Shown here in pieces: positions 17,804 to 25,302 of a DNA stretch of 64,000 bases (the stretch's first letter is position 1; each line of letters starts with the position of its first letter). Under the pieces are notes generated by a model, which was given only the letters and a program-made list of their open reading frames with translations, was not told the origin of the DNA and made no database searches. This stretch comes from Conexibacter sp. DBS9H8 (GTDB lineage Bacteria; Actinomycetota; Thermoleophilia; Solirubrobacterales; Solirubrobacteraceae): assembly GCF_023330685.1 (NCBI RefSeq), contig NZ_CP097128.1:3162001-3226000 (forward strand), in the 5' to 3' direction. Both the position numbers and the translations under genes were made by a program.

Positions 17804-18454
17804 ATGATGTCACCCCCACATCTGTCCTTCCTCCCCGGCGCTTCGGGATCGGATGAGTTCTGGCAGCCCGTCGCGAACCGACTGCCCGCCGATTGGACCT
17901 GTTCGCGGTTGCGTTGGCCCGGCGCCGGGAACGAGCCCGCTGATCCGGGGATCTCCGGGTACGGCGATCTCATCGCCCAGGTTGGGGTGGGCCTCACCCC
18001 CGGCGCAGATCTCGTTGCCCAGTCGATGGGCGGCGTGATCGCCATCGGCGTCGCCGTCGCGTTCCCGGAGAAGGTCCGGCGCATCGTGCTCGTGGCCACC
18101 TCCGGCGGGTTGCCGTTCGACCTGCCCGCTGTGACCGACTGGCGCGGGGAGTATCGCCGGACCTTTCCGGATGCGGCCGCGTGGGTCACTCAGGAGCGCC
18201 CCGACTTCCGCGCGCACCTCTCTCAGATCACCGTGCCGGTACTGCTGATCTGGGGGGATGCGGACCCGATCAGCCCGCCGGCGGTGGGTGAACGCCTCGC
18301 CGACATGCTCCCGGACGCTCATCTGCACGTCATCGCAGGCGGCACCCATGACGTCGCCCATGACCACCCTGACGAGGTGGCGGCTCTCATCCGCACCCAC
18401 CTCACTGACGCGGCCCCACCCTGCCCCGGCTCCGGTGTTCCGGAGCGGCCCTGA
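17804..18454 (+). CDS. Alpha/beta hydrolase
   Basis: 216 residues. LPGASGSDEFW is the oxyanion/HG-type loop, AQSMGG carries the nucleophile Ser74, GDADPISPP the acidic residue and GGTHDVAHDHP the catalytic His. A small cap is seen between strands 6 and 7 (WRGEYRRTFPDAAAW). The substrate is not predictable. It is preceded by about 120 bases without a gene after mazF and followed by a hairpin at 18498-18518, so it is probably a single-gene unit. Confidence 0.85.
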   Translation: MMSPPHLSFLPGASGSDEFWQPVANRLPADWTCSRLRWPGAGNEPADPGISGYGDLIAQVGVGLTPGADLVAQSMGGVIAIGVAVAFPEKVRRIVLVATSGGLPFDLPAVTDWRGEYRRTFPDAAAWVTQERPDFRAHLSQITVPVLLIWGDADPISPPAVGERLADMLPDAHLHVIAGGTHDVAHDHPDEVAALIRTHLTDAAPPCPGSGVPERP

Positions 18455-18497
18455 GCGCGGCGCGGCGCGACCGCACCGATCGGTCTCTCCACCATTC

Positions 18498-18518
18498 GTC
18501 CGGTCCCTCGAACCGGAC
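18498..18518 (+). terminator. Hairpin after the hydrolase gene
   Basis: GTCCGGT (18498-18504) pairs perfectly with ACCGGAC (18512-18518) around a 7-base loop. It lies 44 bases after the hydrolase stop and just before the riboswitch, with no T-tract. Confidence 0.4.
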
Positions 18519-18545
18519 CTGACATTGGCGGCGCTGGGGCGTCAT

Positions 18546-18632
18546 CTCAGCGACAAAGGCAACCCCGCCGCGAGACGGGCACGCAAAACCAGGGACCTAC
18601 ACCCCGTAGGCCGCCCAGTTGCTCTCAGGAGA
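18546..18632 (+). promoter_or_regulatory. Probable cyclic-di-GMP-I (GEMM) riboswitch
   Basis: The leader of the secreted repeat protein matches the GEMM-I layout. The core ACAAAGGCAA is at 18553-18562. P2 is 18564-18569 with 18574-18579, one mismatch, closed by a GCGA GNRA tetraloop at 18570-18573. The conserved ACGCAAAACCA follows at 18581-18591 (consensus ACGCAAAGCC). P3 contains CCTAC/GTAGG at 18596-18600 and 18606-18610. The closing P1 is GCAAC (18559-18563) with GTTGC (18618-18622). The Shine-Dalgarno AGGAGA (18627-18632) abuts P1, so translational control is plausible. Call made by eye from motif order; not searched. Confidence 0.72.
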
Positions 18633-18636
18633 CACC

Positions 18637-19743
18637 ATGACCCAGCTGCCCGGGACCGCACACGTTCGGTCCCTCTCGATCACCGCCCTGGCTGCGATCG
18701 CCGTCCTCGCCGCACCGGTGCCGGCGTCCGCATCCGACATCCAGACCGGCGTCAGCGCCGTTCAAACCCACACGACGCACGCCGACGCCGCGCTCAAGCG
18801 GGCGGTGGCGGCGTTCAAGCACGGCAACGAGGCCCGCGGCACCACGCAGTTCACGATCAGCCAGAAGCAACTTGGCCTCGCCCAGGCCACCGCCGGACGG
18901 CTCCAGGCCCAGGCCCACACCGCGGCGGCGAAGACGGAGGCAGCCAAGGCTGAGATCGCCGTGGCTCACCAGGACGAGGTCTCGATCAAGGCGCTCGCCG
19001 CGACGGCCCCCGACACCACCAGCCGCGTCCAGAATGCCATCGCCGACGCCGCCCTCAACGACACGACAGGTCAGGCACGAGCGCTGGCCGTGCTCTCCGC
19101 CCTCGAGCTTCAGGCGCCGGCGCAAGCTCAGGTCGGACTCGCTCACGCGATCTCGGCCATCTCCACCGCCACCCAGAGCGAGGTGAGCGCCGAAGCCACA
19201 GCAGCAAGTAGCCCGAGTGAGAGCACGACGAGCGCGACCGAGCTCCTCTCCGCGGTTGCGACCGGGGTCAAAACCCAGGCGACCGCCGCAGTTGAGCTTG
19301 CTGCCCTCATCGCATCGGGCTCGATGCCAGCCGCGGCGGCGTCAGGCCTCGAGACCGCGTACGGGCAGGTGACATCTCAACAGGGGTCGATCGCCAACAT
19401 CCTCAGCCACCTGTCGGCTCGGATGCCCGCATCGGTCCGCGCCTTCGTCACCTCGATCATCACCCAGGCTCGTGGCGATGCCAGCGCCATGCAGAGCAAT
19501 CGCCCCACGCCGCCTGCTGCGGCCGGCGCCGGTAGCTCCGCTGGCGGCGGCTCCCGCCCATCCGGCGCCGGGACGGGCTCCGCCCCAGCAGGCAGCGGGG
19601 CCGGTAGCACCTCGGGCAGCGGGACCGGTGGCACGGCAGGCAGCACGTCGGGCAGCGGGACCGGCAGCACGGCAGGCAGCGGGACCGGTAGCACGGCAGG
19701 CAGCGGAACCGGATTCAGCACGCCCGTCAGCGGCATCCGGTAG
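18637..19743 (+). CDS. Secreted Ala-rich helical protein with Gly/Ser/Thr repeat tail
   Basis: 368 residues from the ATG that follows AGGAGA (a TTG at 18619 lies inside the riboswitch). Signal peptide: SITALAAIAVLAAPVPASAS. Residues about 35-300 are long amphipathic, Ala/Gln/Thr-rich helices (for example AEAAKAEIA-like heptads), suggesting a coiled or DUF5667-like extracytoplasmic domain. The last 85 residues are low-complexity with repeated SGSGTGSTAG-type units. There is no anchor. The riboswitch-like leader implies control by c-di-GMP, fitting a surface or biofilm matrix protein. Confidence 0.75.
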   Translation: MTQLPGTAHVRSLSITALAAIAVLAAPVPASASDIQTGVSAVQTHTTHADAALKRAVAAFKHGNEARGTTQFTISQKQLGLAQATAGRLQAQAHTAAAKTEAAKAEIAVAHQDEVSIKALAATAPDTTSRVQNAIADAALNDTTGQARALAVLSALELQAPAQAQVGLAHAISAISTATQSEVSAEATAASSPSESTTSATELLSAVATGVKTQATAAVELAALIASGSMPAAAASGLETAYGQVTSQQGSIANILSHLSARMPASVRAFVTSIITQARGDASAMQSNRPTPPAAAGAGSSAGGGSRPSGAGTGSAPAGSGAGSTSGSGTGGTAGSTSGSGTGSTAGSGTGSTAGSGTGFSTPVSGIR

Positions 19744-19836
19744 CCGTCTGAGAACCGCACGCCGCCGGCGCTCCCAGCCGAGACCATCGCCCGGTGGGGC
19801 CCGTCAGAGCTGATCCGTCGGAGGAACGCGCCCCAC

Positions 19837-19868
19837 CGGGGTGGCCGGCTCACTGGCCGGCCACCCCG
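19837..19868. terminator. Bidirectional terminator hairpin between convergent genes
   Basis: A 13-bp perfect stem (19837-19849 with 19856-19868, arm CGGGGTGGCCGGC) and a 6-base loop TCACTG lie between the convergent secreted-protein gene and the Bat operon. The position fits a shared terminator, although neither side has a clear T-run. Confidence 0.65.
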
Positions 19869-19885
19869 CCACAGGCCAGGCGACC

Positions 19886-20833
19886 TCAGGCGACCCGGGT
19901 GCGGGTCCGGACGCTGCTGAGCAGGCCGGTGAGGAGCAGCAGCCCGGCGAGGAGCAGCACCTCCGGGGCGATGCTGCGTCGCACCGGGACGCTGCCGAGC
20001 TGGGAGCCGAGCCCCGAGTAGATCGAGCTGAGCGCCCCGGCGGTGCGGGCGGTGAACGAGCGGCCTCCGGAGGTGCGGGCGATCGCCGCCATCAGGGCCG
20101 GATCCGGGGGGACCGGGATCGGCTGGCTGAACGGGCCGACGTCGAGCACGCCGTTCGGGGTGCCGAGGGCGACGGTGTCGATCGGGATCCGCTCCCGGCG
20201 GGCCTGGGCGGCGACGGTGACCGGGCTGACCCCGAGGTTCGCCGCCCCGTCGGAGAGGAGGACGATCGCCCCCGGAGGGTGGTGGGGATCGCCACCGTGC
20301 AGGAGGGTGAGGGCGTCCTGAAGGGCGGGGCCGGTGTCGGTGCCACCGCCCGGGAGCTGGGCGTCGAGGATCCGGCGGGTGACCGCGTGGTCGCTCACCG
20401 GGGCCTGGATCACGTCGGGCGTGGTGCCAAAGCCGACAAAGCCGAGCCGCACCTCGGCGGGCAGCTCGCCGATCAGCGTGTTGCCGGCGTCGATCGCCGC
20501 GCCGATCCGGTCCGGGGCGACGTCGGTGGAGGCCATCGAGCCGGAGTGGTCGAGGACGAGCACGACCGCCGCGTTGGGCACCGGCACCCGCACGGTGATC
20601 TGCGGCCGGGCGAGGGCGAGGACGAGCACGGTGGCGCCGAGCAGCATCACCGCCGCCGGAACCCACGCACGCCAGCGGCCGGGACGATCCTCACCGGCGG
20701 CCCGGGCGAGCGTTCCGGCGGCGCTGAAGCGCAGCGCGTAGCGGCGGGCCTGCCGGCGGCGGAGGCGCCCGAGCGCCAACGCGAGGGGCACCAGGAGGAG
20801 AGCGGCGAGCCAGTCGGCGGCGGCGAAGCTCAT
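19886..20833 (-). CDS. VWA-domain membrane protein (BatB-like)
   Basis: 315 residues. The start is set at the ATG of MSFAAADWLAALLLVPLAL, since upstream residues are an Arg/Ser-rich shadow. Two N-terminal TM helices precede a von Willebrand factor A domain with an intact MIDAS: DHSGSM, the GGGTDTG Thr and LLSDG Asp. A C-terminal TM helix (PEVLLLAGLLLLTGLL) closes it. This is the BatA/BatB architecture found with MoxR ATPases in aerotolerance-type operons. Last gene of the five-gene operon. Confidence 0.85.
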   Translation of the reverse strand: MSFAAADWLAALLLVPLALALGRLRRRQARRYALRFSAAGTLARAAGEDRPGRWRAWVPAAVMLLGATVLVLALARPQITVRVPVPNAAVVLVLDHSGSMASTDVAPDRIGAAIDAGNTLIGELPAEVRLGFVGFGTTPDVIQAPVSDHAVTRRILDAQLPGGGTDTGPALQDALTLLHGGDPHHPPGAIVLLSDGAANLGVSPVTVAAQARRERIPIDTVALGTPNGVLDVGPFSQPIPVPPDPALMAAIARTSGGRSFTARTAGALSSIYSGLGSQLGSVPVRRSIAPEVLLLAGLLLLTGLLSSVRTRTRVA

Positions 20834-20876
20834 CGCCGCCGGCTCCCGCGGGCGATCCTGAGCACCGCGCCGCCTC

Positions 20877-21905
20877 TCATCGCAGGCCGCCTCCGAGCGC
20901 GGCGAGCCAGTCCGCGTCGGTGCTGAGGCGGACGTGGCGGACCTGGAGGCGACGCAGCTCGCCGGCGATCCGCTCCCGGCGGGCCGCCTCCAGCGCGGCG
21001 AACCGGCGCCGCAGCCGCTCACTGGCCGTGTTGGCGCGCACGAGCTCGCCGGTCTCGGGATCGATCACGGCGAGGCGGCCGACGTTGGGAAGCTCCCGCT
21101 CCCGCGGGTCCTCGACCTCGACGGCGATCACCGCGTGACGGAGCCTGAGCGCCCCGAGCGGCCGCTCCCAACCGGCCTCGTCGCGGAAGTCGGAGATGAC
21201 GGCGATCAGGCCGGCACGGTCGGCGAGGGTGAGGGTGCGGCTGAGCGCCTCCGCGAGCCCGACCGCGTGGGTCTGCGGTGGCACCGAGCGGCGCGGGGCC
21301 GGCTCGGGCGCGTCCGGAGCGACCCCGGCGGCGAGCAGGGCACCGAGGGCGACGAGCGCCGGCTTGGCCCCGCGCGGCGGCAGGGTCCGCAGCCGCCCGC
21401 CGCCCCAGGCGACGACCCCGACGCTCCCGGCCCGGCGGACCCCGAGCCGGCCGATGACGGCGGCGACCCCCTCCGCGACGTCCGCCTTGAGCCGCCCGGC
21501 GGTCCCGAACGCCATCGACGCGGACAGGTCGAGGACGATCCAGCTCGTCATCGCCCGCTCGGGCACGTGGAGGCGGACGTGCATCGTCCCGGTCCGGGCG
21601 CTTGCGGCCGGGTCGAGGTAGCGGACGTCATCCCCCGGTTCATAGGGCCGCAGCTGAGCCAGCTCGGTCCCCGGCCCGACCCCGGCGGCGAGGCGCCCGC
21701 CGGGCAGGGAGCGGGAGACGAGCCGGTTGATCACCGGGTCGAGCGCGTTGACCGCCGCGGCCGAGATCGGCCCCGGTCCCTGGCGCGCAGCGGGGACCCG
21801 GAGCCCCGCGGTCGGCCCGTAGGCGAGCCGCCCGCCCCGCCGGTCACCTTCTGCGAGCGGCCCCGGATCGGGCACGAGACGCCGCCGGTCAGCGAGCGTG
21901 CTCAC
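20877..21905 (-). CDS. DUF58 protein with degenerate VWA fold
   Basis: 342 residues. GTELAQLRPYEPGDDVRYLDPAASARTG is the DUF58 signature (usual form: R.Y..GDD.R.IDW..SAR). A VWA-like region follows with VLDLSASMAFG and ISDF. Such proteins are partners of MoxR AAA+ ATPases. There are no hydrophobic TM helices. It overlaps the moxR gene by 4 bases. Two consecutive positions usually occupied by Trp are changed (LDPAA in place of IDWRA), which may be a lineage feature. Confidence 0.85.
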   Translation of the reverse strand: MSTLADRRRLVPDPGPLAEGDRRGGRLAYGPTAGLRVPAARQGPGPISAAAVNALDPVINRLVSRSLPGGRLAAGVGPGTELAQLRPYEPGDDVRYLDPAASARTGTMHVRLHVPERAMTSWIVLDLSASMAFGTAGRLKADVAEGVAAVIGRLGVRRAGSVGVVAWGGGRLRTLPPRGAKPALVALGALLAAGVAPDAPEPAPRRSVPPQTHAVGLAEALSRTLTLADRAGLIAVISDFRDEAGWERPLGALRLRHAVIAVEVEDPRERELPNVGRLAVIDPETGELVRANTASERLRRRFAALEAARRERIAGELRRLQVRHVRLSTDADWLAALGGGLR

Positions 21906-22978
21906 CCGCGAGCCATCCGGACCTCATCCGGTCCGTCCCCGGTACCCGAACGGCCGACGGCGCCCGGGGCGGCGGCCCCGGAGGCGGGCACGGCGGTGAG
22001 GATCCGCTCGAGCAGCTCATCGGCGGTGATCCCCTCACTGAGCGCGTCATAGGAGAGCACGAGTCGGTGGCGGAGAACGTCAGCGGCGAGGTCGGTGATG
22101 TCCTCGGTGAGGACACGCTCGCGCCCTCGCAGCAGCGCGAGCGCCCGTCCCGCCTGGACGAGGCCGATCGGCCCCCGCGGGCTCGCCCCGAAGGCGATCA
22201 GCCCAGCCAGCTCGCCCAGGCCGTAGCGATCGGGGTGGCGGGTCGCGTCGGCGAGCGCAACCGCATAGCGCACGACCGTCGTGTCCGCGGTGACGGTTCC
22301 GACCGCGCGGGCGTGCGCCTCGAGGTCGGTGAGGGAGAGGCAGGTGCGCAGGGTCGGCGAGGTGCCGAGGCTGCGCGTCACCACCGTGCTCTCCTCCTCC
22401 ACGCTCGGGTAGCCGACGACGATCTTCATCAGGAACCGGTCGACCTGGGCCTCGGGGAGCGGGTAGGTGCCTTCGGACTCGATCGGGTTCTGGGTTGCCA
22501 TCACGATGAACGGCATCGGCACCCGGTGGGTCTGGCCGCCGATCGTCACCTGCTGCTCCTGCATCACCTCGAGCAGGGCCGACTGCACCTTCGCGGGGGC
22601 GCGGTTGATCTCATCGGCGAGGACGAAGTTCGCGAACACCGGCCCGAGCTCGGTGGCGAAGCTCGCGCTGTCGGGCCGCCAGATCCGGGTTCCGACGAGG
22701 TCGGCGGGGACGAGGTCGGGGGTGAACTGGATCCGACCGTAGCTGCCGCCGAGCACGGCCGCGAGCGTCTTCACCGTCAGCGTCTTGGCGAGGCCGGGCA
22801 CACCCTCCAGGAGCACGTGGCCGCCGGCGAGGAGGCTGACGAGCAGCCGCTCCAGCATCGCGTCCTGGCCGACGATGACCCCCTTGATCTCCGCGAGCGC
22901 AGCCGCCATCGCCGCCCGCGCCCGCTCCCGCTCCGCACCGGCCTCAACCGCGTCCATGTGTCCTCCGTTCTCACTCAT
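21902..22978 (-). CDS. MoxR-family AAA+ ATPase
   Basis: 358 residues from the ATG overlapping the upstream stop (ATGA). Walker A GVPGLAKT, the MoxR insert QFTPDLVPADLVGT, Walker B VLADEINRAPAKVQ, sensor 1 ATQNPIESEGTYPLPEAQVDRF and a lid domain with sensor 2 (ASPRGPIGL) are all intact. MoxR ATPases are chaperone-like and work with VWA proteins to insert cofactors or remodel envelope complexes. It is located centrally in a PDZ-BatA-MoxR-DUF58-BatB operon. Confidence 0.93.
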   Translation of the reverse strand: MSENGGHMDAVEAGAERERARAAMAAALAEIKGVIVGQDAMLERLLVSLLAGGHVLLEGVPGLAKTLTVKTLAAVLGGSYGRIQFTPDLVPADLVGTRIWRPDSASFATELGPVFANFVLADEINRAPAKVQSALLEVMQEQQVTIGGQTHRVPMPFIVMATQNPIESEGTYPLPEAQVDRFLMKIVVGYPSVEEESTVVTRSLGTSPTLRTCLSLTDLEAHARAVGTVTADTTVVRYAVALADATRHPDRYGLGELAGLIAFGASPRGPIGLVQAGRALALLRGRERVLTEDITDLAADVLRHRLVLSYDALSEGITADELLERILTAVPASGAAAPGAVGRSGTGDGPDEVRMARG

Positions 22979-23934
22979 CCGAGCTCTCCAAACCAGGTCA
23001 GGGACAGGCCGCCGGCGATCAGGACGAGGGCGAGCCCGGCCGCGGCGAACAGCCACGCGAGCCCGCGTGTCACCGTGCGGAACCCGAGCCGGCGGGCGAG
23101 CAGCGCGTAGATCGCCCCGGCCCGCGCCGCGTCGGGCGCCCGGTAGAAGCGGCCCCCGGAGATCGCGGCGATCTGGGCGAGTTCGCTCGGGTCGACGGGC
23201 ACCGGGATCGTCGCCTCCTTCCCGTGCACGCGGCCGCGGATCGTCCCCGCCGCCGTCCCGACGGCGATCGTGAAGATCCGCACGTGCCGGCGCCGTGCGG
23301 TCGCCGCGGCGCTCTGCGGGCTCACGCCGACGTTCAAGGTCCCGTCCGAGAGGAGGATGATCGCCCCCGGCGGCTCATGGTGATCGATTCGCGGGGCGGT
23401 CGCGATCGCGCTGAGGCCGGTGAGGATCCCCTCCCCGATCGCCGTCCCGCCACCGCCGATCTTCAGGCTCGCGACGGCGGCCCGGGCGAGCGCATGGTCC
23501 CGGCTCGGGGCCTGCAGCAGCGCCGGGCGGCGGGCGAAGTCGAGCGAGCCGATGGCGATCGTCGCAGGCACCCTGTGCGTGAAGGCGATGGCGGCCTTTT
23601 GGGCCGCCCCGAGACGGCTCGGTGACACGTCCCGGGCGGCCATCGAGTCGCTGACGTCGTTGGCGAGCATCACCGTCGCCGCCTTCACCGGCACCCGGAC
23701 GTGATGGCGTGGGCGGGCGGCGGCGGCGATGACGAGCGCAAGGCCGGCCGCGAGGACGATCGGGGCGGCGTGGCGGCGCGCGCCGGGGCGGCGCGGCAGC
23801 ACCGAGGCGGTGAGGGCCGGGCGCAGGAAGGCGGCCCGGGCGCGGGCGAGGCGGCGCTGTTCGCCGAGGTAAAGGAGCGCGAGCGCCGGGAGCGCGAGCA
23901 GACCGAGCAGGACGAGCGGTGCGCCAAAGCTCAC
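22975..23934 (-). CDS. VWA-domain membrane protein (BatA-like)
   Basis: 319 residues. An N-terminal TM helix (LVLLGLLALPALALLYLG), a basic loop and a second helix are followed by a VWA domain. The MIDAS is NDVSDSM, with the GGGGTAIGEG and LLSDGTLNVGVSP motifs. The C-terminal TM helix is LAWLFAAAGLALVLIAGG. A paralogue of the downstream BatB-like protein, sharing the long insert rich in His and Pro. It overlaps both neighbours by 4 bases, so translation is coupled throughout the operon. Confidence 0.87.
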   Translation of the reverse strand: MSFGAPLVLLGLLALPALALLYLGEQRRLARARAAFLRPALTASVLPRRPGARRHAAPIVLAAGLALVIAAAARPRHHVRVPVKAATVMLANDVSDSMAARDVSPSRLGAAQKAAIAFTHRVPATIAIGSLDFARRPALLQAPSRDHALARAAVASLKIGGGGTAIGEGILTGLSAIATAPRIDHHEPPGAIILLSDGTLNVGVSPQSAAATARRRHVRIFTIAVGTAAGTIRGRVHGKEATIPVPVDPSELAQIAAISGGRFYRAPDAARAGAIYALLARRLGFRTVTRGLAWLFAAAGLALVLIAGGLSLTWFGELG

Positions 23935-24605
23935 GACTGGCGGACGGGGCGGCCCGTGAGCGTGACCGTCACCGTCACCAGGGTCGTGCCCCGGTTGACG
24001 GTGAGCGCGACGCGCTGGCCGAGCTTGAGCGCCGCCGTCACCGACCGCAGCTGACCGACCGTGTTGACCGGCCGGTTGCCGACGGTCTGGAGCACGTCAC
24101 CGGGGTCGACGCCCGCGCTCGCGGCCGGTGATCGGCCGGCGACCGTGTCGACGGTGACCCCGGAGGAGCTGTCGGTCAGCGCCATCCCCAGCCAGGTGTA
24201 GGTCGGGCCGACGTTGACGCGCGCGGCGGCGGCCGGGGTCGTCGGCGCCGGCGTCGTCTGCGGCGGGGTCGTCTGGGGGGTTGAGGGGAGGATCGTCGCG
24301 CCCCCGGAGCCGTTCGGGCCGACCGTCGGGGCGGGCACCTGGGCGGAGGTCCGCGCGGCGGAGCCACCCGACCCGGAGGTGAGCGCGACCGCGAGGCCGG
24401 CGATCACGACGGCGACGATCACGCCGAGGGTGACGAGCGCGGCGGCGCTGAGCTGACGGCGGCGCCGCGAGGTTCCGGGTGGTTCGGGCGGCGGCGGGGC
24501 GGCCGGCCAGGTGGGCGGCGGCGTCGCCGTGGAGGACTCTCCGGGCGCCCGCGCCCCGGACTCCCGCTCCCAGTCTCCAGACCACAGATGCTTCGGGCCA
24601 GCCAT
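23931..24605 (-). CDS. Membrane-anchored PDZ-domain protein
   Basis: 224 residues. A proline-rich cytoplasmic N-terminus, one TM helix at about 53-75 (LSAAALVTLGVIVAVVIAGLA), a Thr/Pro-rich extracytoplasmic linker and a C-terminal PDZ domain (YTWLGMALTDSSSGVTV, then SAGVDPGDVLQTVGNRPV). It resembles an HtrA protein with its protease domain removed. It leads the MoxR/Bat operon and may deliver or sense extracytoplasmic peptides for the VWA proteins. The preceding ATG region is close to the TetR gene end. Confidence 0.78.
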   Translation of the reverse strand: MAGPKHLWSGDWERESGARAPGESSTATPPPTWPAAPPPPEPPGTSRRRRQLSAAALVTLGVIVAVVIAGLAVALTSGSGGSAARTSAQVPAPTVGPNGSGGATILPSTPQTTPPQTTPAPTTPAAAARVNVGPTYTWLGMALTDSSSGVTVDTVAGRSPAASAGVDPGDVLQTVGNRPVNTVGQLRSVTAALKLGQRVALTVNRGTTLVTVTVTLTGRPVRQS

Positions 24606-24671
24606 CAGGAGCTGAATGCTATGCCGTCAACTGCAGGACTTGGTAAGAGCGAGCGGGGCCGCCGGCGCCGG

Positions 24672-25250
24672 TCAGGCGCTGACCCCGTGGAGAATGAGGT
24701 CCGCGAGCGCATCGTAGGCGTCGGCGTCCCCCATCCCGGTGGCGCTCCCGAGCGCGCCGGTCTGGATCCGGCGCATGGTCGCCGCGGCGACGTCGGCGAC
24801 GAGGGCGCCGTGCACGGGCCGGAAGGCGCCACCGGTGATCCCCTCCTCGATCAGCTCCCCGACCCGCCGCGCGGCCAGTTCGGTGTTCTGCTGATACACC
24901 GCGGCGGTGCCCGGATGGGCGGCGAGGTCGGCCATGAAGACCGCCGAGGCGGGACGGAGGGCCTTGGCGACGGCCCGCAGGTAGGCGACGAGCCGGTCCG
25001 GCGGGGTCGACTGTGCGGCCGTCGCCGCCTCCACCGCCTCCGTCGCCTGACGGAAGAACGCGACCACGACGTTGACGGTGAGGCTCTCCTTGGAGTGCCC
25101 GAGCCCGTAGAGGGTGCTCTTGGAGCAGTGGAGCCGGTCGGCGAGATCGGCGAGGGTGAAGCCGGCGAACCCCTCGGCGAGAAAGAGGTCGAGCAGGTGC
25201 CCGAGCAGGTCGGACTGCCGGGACGGACGTTCCGAGGCGGCCGGAGACAC
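24672..25250 (-). CDS. TetR-family transcriptional regulator
   Basis: 192 residues from a GTG at 25250. The HTH is LLDLFLAEGFAGFTLADLADRLHCSKSTLYGLGHSKESL, with the usual F-T-L-A-D-L-A pattern. The C-terminal ligand domain is helical and Ala-rich. TACACT lies 7 bases before the GTG and no Shine-Dalgarno is present, so the mRNA may be leaderless. It is divergent from the acyl-CoA dehydrogenase operon, with the palindrome at 25269-25292 between them. A fatty-acyl or aromatic acyl-CoA ligand is a reasonable guess. Confidence 0.9.
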   Translation of the reverse strand: MSPAASERPSRQSDLLGHLLDLFLAEGFAGFTLADLADRLHCSKSTLYGLGHSKESLTVNVVVAFFRQATEAVEAATAAQSTPPDRLVAYLRAVAKALRPASAVFMADLAAHPGTAAVYQQNTELAARRVGELIEEGITGGAFRPVHGALVADVAAATMRRIQTGALGSATGMGDADAYDALADLILHGVSA

Positions 25251-25268
25251 GCGAGCGAGTGTACGGTA

Positions 25269-25292
25269 GTACCACAGTACGTACTGTGGTAC
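25269..25292. promoter_or_regulatory. 24-bp perfect palindromic operator (TetR/acyl-CoA dehydrogenase)
   Basis: The half-site GTACCACAGTAC at 25269-25280 is followed by its exact reverse complement at 25281-25292. A second inverted repeat, ACGGTA (25263-25268) and TACCGT (25290-25295), flanks and overlaps it. TACCGT also lies 7 bases before the ATG of the dehydrogenase. Repressor binding here would block both divergent promoters. Confidence 0.85.
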
Positions 25293-25302
25293 CGTCCCTC
25301 GT

